NCBI GenBank assembly: GCA_030442055.1
Contig: JAUJEB010000004.1
Span: 682,001-746,000, forward strand
DNA: 64,000 bases
DNA from: Agaribacillus aureus
GTDB lineage: Bacteria; Bacteroidota; Bacteroidia; Cytophagales; Cyclobacteriaceae
Reading direction: 5' to 3'
Under the pieces are notes generated by a model. That model did no database searches and had not been told where the DNA came from. It saw nothing but the letters and a program-made list of their open reading frames with translations. Position numbers and translations under genes: made by a program. Below are positions 14,906 through 24,648 of this stretch, piece after piece. Numbering within the stretch: the stretch's first letter is position 1; every line of letters begins with the position of its first letter.

Positions 14906-17308
14906 TTATTCATAGACAAACAAGGCTGTAGCCAGGCAGTCCTTATTCGCAGTTACACGAACCCAATGTGCACTAAATCCCTCCGGAAATTCATAGGTGA
15001 CAGAATTGCCTCCCGGGACTTCGATTTGCTTGTATTGACGCCAACCGTTATGATCAAAATCTACTTCAATAGTAAAAGTAACATAGTCGTTAGATGTGAT
15101 AGTAACTTTTTTCTTGTCATACCCCGTCATAAGATAAGGCAATGAGGGCTCTCCGGCTTTGACCTGAGTTTCCTTCCACACGCCACCCTTTCCAACAGGT
15201 TTTCCCAGCTTCCAAAGATCATCAATCGCTCCAAACCATAACCCTTCACCCTGATCAGATGAAAAATAGTGGCCATCCTGTTCGTTCAGGCTGTTGGTAC
15301 CGCTAAGCACTAAAAGCCCCCTCCACGTACAGAAATCCATAATTTTTTTCTTGTGTGTTGTAATAGGACGCATGGAGGTGAATCCAGCTTCTCTGGGCAC
15401 TTCGAAAAATGTACCGTGGACCTGGAACATATACCTTTCAGATTCCAATTCCCTTCTGCCTCTGGGCCATCCTTCCGGAAAGGGGTGATCATAAACCCTG
15501 GATGTTTTTGGTAATCTGAATGTTCCGGATTTATCGCGAACAATAATTGAGGAATCATCGATTTCAAATTCTTTTTTAAATTCGCAGATCTCGGCAACTT
15601 CTTCGGATCTATCTACTTCCGGATTGATGAAGTTTAATTTTTCATCAATCTCATAGTAGGTATCGTTCGCGAGGTATTGCAGATTTCCATTATGACCTGC
15701 CGGTCGAATCATACCACCGTTAAAAGTCGATTCTTTGACCCCTGCCAAAGCTTGAAACAGATATTCCTGCCTGTTGGTATCCTGTTTTGTACCGGTATAA
15801 TGAAAGTATGCCGTGGCCACTCCTTCTATATTTGCTTTCACCCTTATCCATGCGGCCTCCATATCGTCGGGAAAAATGTAAAACCCATAGTGGTTATTAA
15901 TCTCTATTTCCTTGTATTTCTCCCATTCACCATTCCCTTCTTTATCAATCTCAAAGGTAAATATAGCCTGGCTTTTTGAATGGGCCAGATGCACCATTTT
16001 CCGATCAAACCCATTCAACAAATATGGTAAAGAAAATTCATTGGCCTTAATCTCGTCATTCAACCAAACGCCACCATACCCATTCGTAGGGCCCCATTCT
16101 TTAATTTCATCATAATTTCCAAACCAGAAATTAGATTGGGACCGACCGGCATAATGATTTTGCAAAATACTCGTTTCATCGGTAGCTAAAACCAATTGAC
16201 CATTCCATTGGCAAAAATCGGGCACATACCTCAAATGGTTAGCCAGAGGTTTAATGCCTTTTGTATTAGAAGAAACAAAGCCTTTGGGAAATTCATAGAA
16301 CATGCCATGCATATCCATCAGCATTTTACCCTGACCTATTTCCCGGATTCTGGGCCATTCAGTATACCATCCACCCCAGTGATCATAAGTATGTGTTGAT
16401 TTCGGAAGTCTAAACGTATACCAGGTTCCATTATCAAGCAATTTTAAAATTACGGATCGCTTATCCCATCCAATGCTCCAAAGTGGGGAATTCTCATTTT
16501 CAGCGCCATAGATCCCACCTGGCCCCGTCACATCCGTAAATTGTTTACGTGCAACAATACGCCAATTTCCCCCATCCCATTCAGCCAGGGCACCCATATC
16601 TTCGTCTGATTGGGGGGCTCCCCCGGCTTGAAGCATTTCATGATCAATATCAAAGACTTTGTGCTCACCGTTATTGGCAATGACCAACCTCCCCTGCGAG
16701 GTATAACCGCCCTTGCCATGCCAGCCGGGCACTGGTTTATGAAAGAGCTTGTTTACTTTTAGTGAATACACATTTGCCTCATACAACATACCTTCCATAT
16801 CATAATAATAAACCATGCTATCGGGATCAGTAAGATGTTGTGCTGTGGCTGTCAATCTTCCTGGCATTATCTGCGGATCGATAACTCGTACATTGCCTTC
16901 ATCACTGATTAAATAGGGTCCAATCAAAAGTTGATTTGATGGCATATGGATCATTCGATTTGCAGGTGTGCCGCCAACGCTTTCGGGACGAATTTCCAAA
17001 TTTAAATCCTTGTCAATGGTGTATAGCTTGTCCGCACTTCCCTTAGGGCAATGTGGCGAATAAGTGATGAGCCATAATTTATCCGCCCATGGAACCACCG
17101 CGCCAATACCACATTCATTTCCGTTACCATTACATTTTTCTTTTTGCTGATCCATAGGGTTAAAAACGGCTAAATGAGGATATACACCACTTATTTGGAG
17201 AAATTGATCAGGTTCGCTTTGGGTAGTTTTCGGTACACATGCCAATAGAGACAGAGACATAATTACATATAACTTAATGTATTTATTCAACTTAATAATA
17301 GCATTCAT
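14906..17308 (-). CDS. Internally duplicated lipoprotein of a SusCD locus, function unknown
   Basis: An 800-residue protein with a lipoprotein signal (SLSLLAC, Cys24), so probably attached to the outer membrane. Residues 283-503 and 587-799 are clearly homologous: both contain FRLPK-(S)-x-x-YDH, M-x-x-HG-x-F-(Y)E-(F/V)P, DFC-x-W-x-G-x-LVL, GGVW, SLPYL-x-x-G-(F/Y)D-(R/K)K and a final W-(I/V)RV-x-A strand. The first 270 residues look like propeller strands (KLYTIDKDLNL, GRLVIANN). I recognise no family. Its place between SusD and a sulfatase suggests glycan binding or degradation at the cell surface. No catalytic motif could be identified. Confidence 0.8.
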   Translation of the reverse strand: MNAIIKLNKYIKLYVIMSLSLLACVPKTTQSEPDQFLQISGVYPHLAVFNPMDQQKEKCNGNGNECGIGAVVPWADKLWLITYSPHCPKGSADKLYTIDKDLNLEIRPESVGGTPANRMIHMPSNQLLIGPYLISDEGNVRVIDPQIMPGRLTATAQHLTDPDSMVYYYDMEGMLYEANVYSLKVNKLFHKPVPGWHGKGGYTSQGRLVIANNGEHKVFDIDHEMLQAGGAPQSDEDMGALAEWDGGNWRIVARKQFTDVTGPGGIYGAENENSPLWSIGWDKRSVILKLLDNGTWYTFRLPKSTHTYDHWGGWYTEWPRIREIGQGKMLMDMHGMFYEFPKGFVSSNTKGIKPLANHLRYVPDFCQWNGQLVLATDETSILQNHYAGRSQSNFWFGNYDEIKEWGPTNGYGGVWLNDEIKANEFSLPYLLNGFDRKMVHLAHSKSQAIFTFEIDKEGNGEWEKYKEIEINNHYGFYIFPDDMEAAWIRVKANIEGVATAYFHYTGTKQDTNRQEYLFQALAGVKESTFNGGMIRPAGHNGNLQYLANDTYYEIDEKLNFINPEVDRSEEVAEICEFKKEFEIDDSSIIVRDKSGTFRLPKTSRVYDHPFPEGWPRGRRELESERYMFQVHGTFFEVPREAGFTSMRPITTHKKKIMDFCTWRGLLVLSGTNSLNEQDGHYFSSDQGEGLWFGAIDDLWKLGKPVGKGGVWKETQVKAGEPSLPYLMTGYDKKKVTITSNDYVTFTIEVDFDHNGWRQYKQIEVPGGNSVTYEFPEGFSAHWVRVTANKDCLATALFVYE

Positions 17309-17372
17309 GGGTAGAAAAAATAATTAAAAAATTTATTATTGTTCTTTATAGGAGAAACAAAGTTTAATCGTA

Positions 17373-17380
17373 CGAAAGTA
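17373..17380 (-). promoter_or_regulatory. Near-consensus -7 element before the duplicated lipoprotein gene
   Basis: On the minus strand TACTTTCG, one mismatch to TAnnTTTG, lies 65 bases before the ATG at 17308. The surrounding ten bases TACGAAAGTA recur upstream of the GH20 gene at 50993-51002. Confidence 0.3.
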
Positions 17381-17384
17381 AAGG

Positions 17385-17451
17385 GAATCTGCATATATAT
17401 GTGGCTTAAACTGATATTTGATCAGTAATCAATACAAAACTATGCAGATTC
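17385..17451. repeat. Nested inverted repeats between susD and the duplicated lipoprotein gene
   Basis: An 11-bp perfect inverted repeat (GAATCTGCATA at 17385-17395, TATGCAGATTC at 17441-17451) encloses a smaller perfect one (ACTGAT / ATCAGT, 17410-17426). No T run follows. It lies directly downstream of the susD stop, so it may limit or stabilise the susCD transcript or bind a regulator. Confidence 0.45.
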
Positions 17452-17465
17452 TAAAATGACGGTTG

Positions 17466-19166
17466 TTAATACCCAGGGTTTTGAGTCAGATTCTCATTCA
17501 ATAACCTGTCGGCAGCTGGGATTGGCCATAAATTTTGCTTATTTACATCAAAAGTAAATGTGGCCAAAACTCTTGCACCCCCAGCCGCAAGCACTGCATT
17601 ATGGGTAACAATCCCATTTTCATCAATCTCCGGTAGTGCCGCATCGGTAAACGGCCATTGACTCCTATCCTGATTCGCTGGATTCGGCAATCCGACAATA
17701 GTGGTGTTTAATGCCTTATTGGCAAGATCCCATCTTATCAAATCCATATACCGTAGCCCCTCGTGCACCAGTTCAACTCTTCTTTCCCTCCTCAATATTC
17801 CTCGAAGAGCCGCCTGATCAAGGGTGGTGACAGCTGGGTAATTTCCCGTGTCGTTGAAATCTACACCATAAGCCCGGGCTCTAACAGAGTTAATAGCATC
17901 CAACACGCTGATGTCAATCTCATTCAATTCAATTTTGGCCTCCGCATACATAAGCAAAATATCTGCATATCTCAACACAATACGCGCATTATCTGAATCC
18001 TGATTATCTGCCCAATCCTGTTCCACCCATTTATGCCATACCAAACCTGTATAACTGGCAAAGGCGGCATTTGTTCTGGTATCTTTATTGGAAACCCTGG
18101 CAGCAAGCTTATCACTCCATACCTCAGTTGAGTCCGGATGAGGCTGGTAATCAAACCCAAGGTGGCTGGTTCCAAATTCCACGATTGAAGCTGTTAGCCT
18201 CGGATCCCTGCTGGCAAACGGGTCATGGGGATCATAAAGTGGCGATTTATCAATGGTCAGACCATCTATACACTCATAAACATCCATCATGGACCAGGTT
18301 GGGATTTGCGAACCCCATCCCCCCGAATTTCTGGTAATGTGTCCTCTGGTGAAAGTGCCAACATCATCATTATTTGTGACGCCAAACTCAACGGATTGTG
18401 GGGTTGAAAAAATAATTTCGTTATCTCTTGTATTGGCCTTTTGAAACAACGAGTGATAATCTTCAAAAAGGTCATAAACCCCTAAATTCATCACCTCTTC
18501 TGCGGCATCACGCGCTATAGAAAAATCTTTCATGTAAAGCGCCAAACGGGTCTTTATACCTAATGCAAAGCCCCTGGTAACCCGCATTAATTCGCTGTCA
18601 CTAAATTCGATCGGCAATAAAGGAGCCATTTGATCCAGTTCGTCATAAATAAACTGCTTGATATTATTTTTATCCGTTCTTTGCACTCCAAGGCTTTCCT
18701 CTAACGTCAAAATTTCAGTAGTAAATACCACGTTGCCAAAGTGGGTAATCAATACAGAATAATAGTAAGCTCTTAACACACGGGCCTCAGCCTCAATACG
18801 ATTTAAAATACTTTGCTCGGTATTATTCCCGGCACTTTCCATATTTTTTAACAGTGTATTCGCTCTTGCAATCCCTTCATACAAATGATCCCAATAATTG
18901 CGAGGGAATGACGTTTCGGAATTTATGGTACCATTAGTAATGGCATTGGTGCCGGAGCCTCTATTCCAATGATCGTCGGTCCAGGTATCATCATCAATTT
19001 TAAAAAGTTTTTTTTCATAGAGAGAGTTCAATGCAATTTCAAGCTCTGCCTGATTGGAATAGAAATTTCCGGAAGAACTTGCGGAGTCGGGTGTTAAGTC
19101 CAGATCTTCACAACCTGAAAGGAATACAACCACAGAGAATAAGATATAATATATATAGTTTTTCAT
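17466..19166 (-). CDS. susD: SusD/RagB family outer-membrane glycan-binding lipoprotein
   Basis: A 566-residue surface lipoprotein that caps the SusC transporter and captures oligosaccharide. The lipobox FLSGC places Cys19 at the mature N-terminus. The SusD-like N-terminal TPR scaffold runs from about residue 25 (DSASSSGNFYSNQAELEIALNS style start), with EAEARVLRAYYYSVLITHFGNV near 125 and the C-terminal RagB region with LRYADILLMYAEAKIELN near 420 and RRERRVELVHEGLRYMDLIRWD near 480. Length is typical. It is 12 bases downstream of susC, so the pair is co-transcribed. Substrate unknown, though the linked sulfatase suggests a sulfated glycan. Confidence 0.95.
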   Translation of the reverse strand: MKNYIYYILFSVVVFLSGCEDLDLTPDSASSSGNFYSNQAELEIALNSLYEKKLFKIDDDTWTDDHWNRGSGTNAITNGTINSETSFPRNYWDHLYEGIARANTLLKNMESAGNNTEQSILNRIEAEARVLRAYYYSVLITHFGNVVFTTEILTLEESLGVQRTDKNNIKQFIYDELDQMAPLLPIEFSDSELMRVTRGFALGIKTRLALYMKDFSIARDAAEEVMNLGVYDLFEDYHSLFQKANTRDNEIIFSTPQSVEFGVTNNDDVGTFTRGHITRNSGGWGSQIPTWSMMDVYECIDGLTIDKSPLYDPHDPFASRDPRLTASIVEFGTSHLGFDYQPHPDSTEVWSDKLAARVSNKDTRTNAAFASYTGLVWHKWVEQDWADNQDSDNARIVLRYADILLMYAEAKIELNEIDISVLDAINSVRARAYGVDFNDTGNYPAVTTLDQAALRGILRRERRVELVHEGLRYMDLIRWDLANKALNTTIVGLPNPANQDRSQWPFTDAALPEIDENGIVTHNAVLAAGGARVLATFTFDVNKQNLWPIPAADRLLNENLTQNPGY

Positions 19167-19178
19167 TGTGTCTTGATT

Positions 19179-22100
19179 TTAAAAATTAACATTCAGACCG
19201 ACCAGGAAAGATTTTATAATTGGATAGCCACTGTCGTCTGCCTCAGGATCCCACCCATCCGGGAAACTATCTATTGAAAAGTAGTCTTTTAAGGATACGT
19301 AAAACCTCAGTTGTCTCAATTTAGTCCGGTCAAGGATCGACTGAGGCAGGCTATAACCAAGCGTAATATTCTTGAACCTGAAGTAAGAACCATTAATCAA
19401 CCAGAAATCCGATACGGCATAATTGTTACCTCTGGTGGTTTTGGATAATCTGGGATATTTCGCATTCAGATTGTCAGCCTCCGAATTATTAAGGCTCCAG
19501 TAATCATTAGCAATCAGGGCAGGCACATTACCAAAATCTGAAGCAAACGGGGCAACCTGAAATCCTTCCAGTCTCCTGGTATGTTCACCAACACCTTGAA
19601 AAACCACTGATAAATCGAACCCTTTATATGAACCACTAATGTTACCGCCGAAAATATATCTTGGCAAAGAGCCACCCAGGGGAATCCTGTCCTGCTCGTT
19701 GATCACACCATCGCCGGCATCGGCAATACCATCGCCATTAGTATCAACAGTAAATTGGTCTACAAATCCCAAATCTCCGGGACTGATACTATTATTTCGC
19801 ACCACGGCATTATCCACTTCATCCTGGCTTTGGTAGATACCGGTAGTTTCATAACCAAACCATTCTCGGAATTCAGATCCTTCAAAATTAATGCGGGTAC
19901 CATTGTCAGTGATAAAATCTTCCCGTCCATTTACATTTGTGATCTTACTTTTTGAATCTGAGATATTAAAGGCAGCTGAATATTTTAGGTTATTAATCTG
20001 ATCTCTCCATCCTAATTCAAGATCCCACCCCTTTATATCCATGGCACCGACGTTAGTCTTTGTATTCTGAGGAAATCCTAAATAGTTCGGAATGTCTAGT
20101 GTCATTATGATGTCATCTGTTTCCTTTTCGTAGTAATCTAATCCAACATTCAGCCTATTGTCAAAGAGGCCGGCATCCAGTCCTATATCAATGGTTTTGG
20201 TGGTTTCCCAAACAATGGCTTGATCATTTAAAAAAAGCTGCGAGCCTATTAAAACAGAGGAAGGTGCATTTCCTTGCCACATCAATGCATTGTTGAAATC
20301 GATTAACGCCTGGTACGGATAAAAATTAAAAAGATCCTCGCGCCTCGTTCCTGGCGCCTGGTTACCTACTTCCCCGTAAGATGCCCTTAATTTCAAATGA
20401 CTGATCAAAGGAAGATTAGCCATGAAACTTTCTTCGGATATCAACCAGCCGGCGGAAACAGAAGGAAAGTAGCCCCATCTGTAATCTTCCGCAAACCTCG
20501 AGGATGCATCAGCGCGGAAATTCACTTGTAACAGGTATTTATCCTGAAAATCGTAATTTAACCGTCCGAAGAAAGATCGTAATGCCACTGAAGTTGATAA
20601 TTGGCTGTTATCGCGAAATTCCTCGGATCCCAACTGCAAAGATCTTTGCTCTACTTCAAATCCCTCCCTGGAAGTCCTTATCCGGTCGTATTTTTCAGAC
20701 CATTCTTCAAATCCGGCCATGACACTAAAATCGTGGCCTGTCATCAGTGTTTTTTTATAGGTGGCAAAGAGCTGTTTTGTTAAACCGAATACCTCCACAC
20801 GCTCCTCCTCGAGTCTGGCCCTGGCACGATTGGTCCAAAGCTGCAGGGTGGGATCTTCTCTATCAAAAATTGGAACTACCCGATTAAAGATTGATCCATT
20901 GTTAAAATCAAATACAGGTGAAACGATAGCTTGTACGGTCAAATCATCCACCGGTTCCAGCGTAAGGCCAATCCTGCCGCTAAGCTTATTAAATGCTTCC
21001 AAATCCCTTCCGCCAGCTACAAGTTGCGACAGAATATTCTCACCATCTTTACCTTCTGCCCATCTGCCGTCGTCATATCTCTCATCATAAATTCCAGGAT
21101 ATATTCTGGCCTGACTCATGGGGTTTCCCCCACCAAAAGAGGCAGGTTTTATTATATTTGTTCTTTTATAGTTTACATCAAATATGCCGGAAATAAAATC
21201 ATTTACCCTGATGTCATTATTAATCCTGGCGGTATACCGCTCGTAATTTCTATTGACATAAATAGCGTCTTCAAAAATATAGCTGAAAGAAACAGCGGTT
21301 TTCAGGTTTTCGTTGCCAGCTCTGAAAGAAAGATTATGACGTTGTCTGGCTGATGTTTCACTTAATATCACATCCTGCCAATTTGTATTAGGGTAGACAT
21401 CCGGATCAGAAGCATGTAAACTGGCATAATCTGCAATCATAGACTCATCAAAACGCAGACCAACGCCATCGTTGCTTTCCCTCTCGTTAAACATACGCAT
21501 ATAAGTCATCGCGTCTACGTAGTCAGGGAGCGTAGTGGGATCCTGAATACCATACTCATAGCTATATTCAACGGAAGGCTTCCCCTGACTACCCCGCTTG
21601 GTGGTGATAAGTACCACTCCCGCAGCCGCCCTAGCACCATAAATTGCCTGAGACGCGGCATCTTTAAGCACGGTTATATTCTCAACATCATTAGGGTTTA
21701 CATCATTTAACCCCCCACTAGGAACACCGTCAATAATCACCAACGGATCATTGACATTAAGAGAGGTAATTCCTCTGACACGGACAGTTGCCGCAGCGCC
21801 AGGTTGTCCACCACCTCTTGTTACTGTTACGCCGGCCATAGCACCCTGAAGTGACTCTGACAACTGAACCGTTTGCCTGGCTGAGATGTCCTCCGCTTGC
21901 AATGTGGCAACGGCTCCGGTCAGATCTTTCTTTTGTTCAGTTCCATAGCCAATTACCACAACTTCAGACAGCGCGGTAACATCAGGAATTAATGATACAT
22001 TAATCTCCGACTGACTATTGACTATTACCTCTTCTGTAACGTAACCGATATAGCTAAAAATTATCGTGGCACCTTCAGGTACCGTTATCCGAAACTTACC

Positions 22101-22616
22101 TTCCAGATCAGTAATTGTTCCGTTAGCTGTACCTTTTTCTTTCACATTCACACCCGGTAAACCCAAGCCATCCTCCGAGGAAGTAACCTGGCCGGTTATC
22201 TCGATTTGAGAAAATGGCCAATGTTCTTCTACACTACCTTCTTTCGGATCTTGATCGTTTTTTTTTGAGACCGAAATCACATCGTTTATCCTTTTGAATT
22301 TAAGGTCAGATTGTCTCGAAACCGTTTTTAGCACCGCAGCTAACGTTTGATCTGTAAATTGAACAGATACCGTTGTGCTCAAATCCAGTTTTGACTTATT
22401 GTAAGAAAACCTGAAATCCGTGACTTTCTCAATTTCACGGAAAACTCTCACCACTTTCCCCTCCAGCTCTATCTTCACGTAGATATCTTTAATACTCTTT
22501 CTTTGAGCGTTGGTAGTATCTGCCAAAAGCAGACTATAAAAGATGCACTGTAAAAACGCTCCTATGATAATGTATCTGGACAAAATCAGAATTTTTTTGG
22601 TAATATTTAATTTCAT
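19179..22616 (-). CDS. susC: SusC/RagA TonB-dependent receptor with STN domain
   Basis: A 1145-residue outer-membrane transporter. After a signal/anchor region (residues about 10-35), an STN domain (about 50-118; EIEKVTDFRFSYN, DVISV) can contact FecR for transmembrane signalling. A carboxypeptidase-D-like domain (about 135-215; ITGVVTSSEDGLGLPGVNV type), a plug (about 222-345; VVVIGYGTEQKKDLTGAVA, LVIIDGVP, NDVENITVLKDAASQAIYG) and the 22-strand barrel follow. The adjacent fecR and ECF sigma genes complete the regulatory circuit in which substrate binding releases the sigma factor. Length is normal for STN-bearing SusC proteins. A structured hairpin lies in the 140-base leader. Confidence 0.95.
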   Translation of the reverse strand: MKLNITKKILILSRYIIIGAFLQCIFYSLLLADTTNAQRKSIKDIYVKIELEGKVVRVFREIEKVTDFRFSYNKSKLDLSTTVSVQFTDQTLAAVLKTVSRQSDLKFKRINDVISVSKKNDQDPKEGSVEEHWPFSQIEITGQVTSSEDGLGLPGVNVKEKGTANGTITDLEGKFRITVPEGATIIFSYIGYVTEEVIVNSQSEINVSLIPDVTALSEVVVIGYGTEQKKDLTGAVATLQAEDISARQTVQLSESLQGAMAGVTVTRGGGQPGAAATVRVRGITSLNVNDPLVIIDGVPSGGLNDVNPNDVENITVLKDAASQAIYGARAAAGVVLITTKRGSQGKPSVEYSYEYGIQDPTTLPDYVDAMTYMRMFNERESNDGVGLRFDESMIADYASLHASDPDVYPNTNWQDVILSETSARQRHNLSFRAGNENLKTAVSFSYIFEDAIYVNRNYERYTARINNDIRVNDFISGIFDVNYKRTNIIKPASFGGGNPMSQARIYPGIYDERYDDGRWAEGKDGENILSQLVAGGRDLEAFNKLSGRIGLTLEPVDDLTVQAIVSPVFDFNNGSIFNRVVPIFDREDPTLQLWTNRARARLEEERVEVFGLTKQLFATYKKTLMTGHDFSVMAGFEEWSEKYDRIRTSREGFEVEQRSLQLGSEEFRDNSQLSTSVALRSFFGRLNYDFQDKYLLQVNFRADASSRFAEDYRWGYFPSVSAGWLISEESFMANLPLISHLKLRASYGEVGNQAPGTRREDLFNFYPYQALIDFNNALMWQGNAPSSVLIGSQLFLNDQAIVWETTKTIDIGLDAGLFDNRLNVGLDYYEKETDDIIMTLDIPNYLGFPQNTKTNVGAMDIKGWDLELGWRDQINNLKYSAAFNISDSKSKITNVNGREDFITDNGTRINFEGSEFREWFGYETTGIYQSQDEVDNAVVRNNSISPGDLGFVDQFTVDTNGDGIADAGDGVINEQDRIPLGGSLPRYIFGGNISGSYKGFDLSVVFQGVGEHTRRLEGFQVAPFASDFGNVPALIANDYWSLNNSEADNLNAKYPRLSKTTRGNNYAVSDFWLINGSYFRFKNITLGYSLPQSILDRTKLRQLRFYVSLKDYFSIDSFPDGWDPEADDSGYPIIKSFLVGLNVNF

Positions 22617-22652
22617 AAATTTGAATGATTTGTATTAACAATTCGATTTAAT

Positions 22653-22694
22653 CTGCCTGCCATGTGAGGAGTGCCGTTCTTCACATGGAGGCGG
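22653..22694. promoter_or_regulatory. Hairpin in the fecR-susC intergenic region
   Basis: CCATGTGA and TCACATGG form an 8-bp perfect stem extended by a bulged CTGCCTG / AGGCGG pairing, loop about 13 bases. It could attenuate read-through from fecR or structure the susC leader RNA. No T tract is present on the minus strand. Confidence 0.4.
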
Positions 22695-22756
22695 GTTATT
22701 CTATGTCGAAGGCAAACCAGATAGGTTCGCGGAGGAAGTCAATATATATTCATAGG

Positions 22757-23785
22757 CTATTTTTTAGATTGATAAACAAACACATTTTTTCCTTCTATGT
22801 GATACTGAAAACCGGAAGTATATCCGATTGCTGAAAGCACATTATCCAATGTTTCATTTTTAAATTCACCCTTATAAACATCTGTTAATGATATTTGATC
22901 CTCCAATTGGATCTTCACTCCGTACCATACCTCCAATTCCCGAAAAACCTGTTCCAGCGGCTCATTCATAAAGTTCAATATCCCTTCTTTCCAACCTACT
23001 TCCTCGGTGAAGTCAAACTCCCTTGTTATCAATTTTCGTGCGTTTTGGTCATACACTGCCATTTGTTTTGGTGTCAGCAGTACCGGTTTGACATTGGCTG
23101 AGCTAACCTTTACCTTACCGGTTATTACAGCCACTTTGCTTAAACGCTCATTTTTGTAGGTACGCACGTTAAAAGAGGTACCTAATACCTGCGTCACAAT
23201 GTCCTTACTACGTACTATAAATGGATTTTGCCGATCTTCTGTAACTTCAAAAAAGGCCTCACCTTCGAGAAAAACCTCACGCTTTCCCGCAGAGAAGTTC
23301 TCTGAATACCTAAGAGAACTGCCTGAGTTAAGCTTGACTTTTGTACCGTCCGGTAAGCTAATAGTATGTTTAACGCCATTGATGGTTTCCTTAGTAATGT
23401 AAGTAACAGCAATAGCCGTTTCCGCTTTATGGTTCCTATTATACCGGAATATACCTACTGAGACAAAAAGAAGCGTTATGGCCGCTGCTGCTAACCACCA
23501 TTTTCCCCGTCTCTTGTTGCTTAACCTCTGGTTTTGTTGTGACTTATCAAAACGGATAATATTTTCATGAATTTGTGAGAACATTTTTTCAGGTAGCGAA
23601 TATTCATCGGCATATTGTAAATTTTGTATAAACTTTTTTGCTACCTCAATTTCCCTTCTTTTTTCAGGGTGGTTTGCTATCCAACGTTTCCAAAACAGGT
23701 CTGTTTCCTCATCGGGATCAGACACCCATTTCACAAAAAACTCATCTTTGATAAAATCAGTATCAGAATAATTCTTATAAGTCAT
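22757..23785 (-). CDS. fecR: FecR family anti-sigma factor
   Basis: A 342-residue inner-membrane regulator. The cytoplasmic part (1-95) binds the ECF sigma factor and contains the FWKRWIANHPEKRREIEVA motif usual in FecR N-termini; a single transmembrane helix lies near 97-115 (WWLAAAAITLLFVSVGIF). The periplasmic FecR domain (about 130-230; SLPDGTKVKLNSGSSLRY, VFLEGEAFFEV, VLGTSFNVR) and the C-terminal DUF4974 domain (about 268-335; LNFMNEPLEQVFRELEVWYGV) follow. The frame opens six codons earlier at 23803, but ATG 23785 matches the usual start. It lies between the sigma gene and susC and should couple the STN domain to sigma activity. Confidence 0.92.
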   Translation of the reverse strand: MTYKNYSDTDFIKDEFFVKWVSDPDEETDLFWKRWIANHPEKRREIEVAKKFIQNLQYADEYSLPEKMFSQIHENIIRFDKSQQNQRLSNKRRGKWWLAAAAITLLFVSVGIFRYNRNHKAETAIAVTYITKETINGVKHTISLPDGTKVKLNSGSSLRYSENFSAGKREVFLEGEAFFEVTEDRQNPFIVRSKDIVTQVLGTSFNVRTYKNERLSKVAVITGKVKVSSANVKPVLLTPKQMAVYDQNARKLITREFDFTEEVGWKEGILNFMNEPLEQVFRELEVWYGVKIQLEDQISLTDVYKGEFKNETLDNVLSAIGYTSGFQYHIEGKNVFVYQSKK

Positions 23786-23979
23786 CGTTTTTATGCATTG
23801 CAATTTGATAGAGACATAAAGTTTTAAAAAGTATACATCGAATTTTAAAATTTACATAAATTGCATTAAAAAGATTGTGATTTTAAAAATCGTATATTTA
23901 TCAGGGGTTTTTATTATGAAAATAACAATAAGCTAGCACACATTTAATATGAGTTGGATTCAGATCCCCAGGTTAAAAA

Positions 23980-24648
23980 CTACCACAGCCATGCCAAATA
24001 GAAGATTAAAAGTTCGTCTTTTACTCCTCCAAGCAAATCCTTAAGAGAATCCAAGGCCCGGTAAACAAGAATTCTAACCGAAGTTACCTTTCTGATACTC
24101 ATAACCTCCGCTATTTCATTATAAGATAATTGCTCATAATAATATAACATAATCGCCTCTCGCTGTCGAGGGGGGAGTGTGTTACATGCTTTACGTAAAA
24201 TATGCAATCTGTTTTCCGTAAACTGGTCGAGAGGAGTTGAATTATCAGACACAATTGAAGTGCGAAACTGAGAATATTCATTAAGTTTACTTTCCCTTAC
24301 CTCGCGACTGTTTTTTTTCAATTTCCTGACAATTTTTCGTCGAAGACTGGAAAAAAGGTAGGCTTTTACGGATTGAGTTTGACTGAGTTTATTCCGGGTT
24401 TTTATCAAATCAAAAAATAAGTCCTGAATACAGTCCTGTACCAGATCCTCATCCGCAAACTGTCTTCCATAGTTGTAAAGTTTGTTAGCATAGCTGCGAT
24501 ATAAGTAGGAAAGTGAAGCCTCATCTCCTTTCAAAAAATCACGCCAAATGGAAGCCTCTTCCTTTCCCCCCAGAGAAAACAGGGAGGAATTAGTTTTATC
24601 ATGATCTTCAGAGTAACTATATAAAAAATCTATGCTTTTCATAGTCAT
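23980..24648 (-). CDS. ECF RNA polymerase sigma factor
   Basis: A sigma-70 family ECF factor of about 222 residues. Region 2 is seen in SYLYRSYANKLYNYGRQFADEDLVQDCIQDLFFDL and region 4 in LPPRQREAIMLYYYEQLSYNEIAEVM, with the DNA-recognition helix VTSVRILVYRALDSLK. The open frame reaches a GTG at 24693; ATG 24648 or ATG 24642 are the more plausible starts. With FecR and the STN-type SusC it forms a trans-envelope induction system, so the whole minus-strand locus down to the sulfatase is its likely target. Confidence 0.92.
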   Translation of the reverse strand: MTMKSIDFLYSYSEDHDKTNSSLFSLGGKEEASIWRDFLKGDEASLSYLYRSYANKLYNYGRQFADEDLVQDCIQDLFFDLIKTRNKLSQTQSVKAYLFSSLRRKIVRKLKKNSREVRESKLNEYSQFRTSIVSDNSTPLDQFTENRLHILRKACNTLPPRQREAIMLYYYEQLSYNEIAEVMSIRKVTSVRILVYRALDSLKDLLGGVKDELLIFYLAWLW

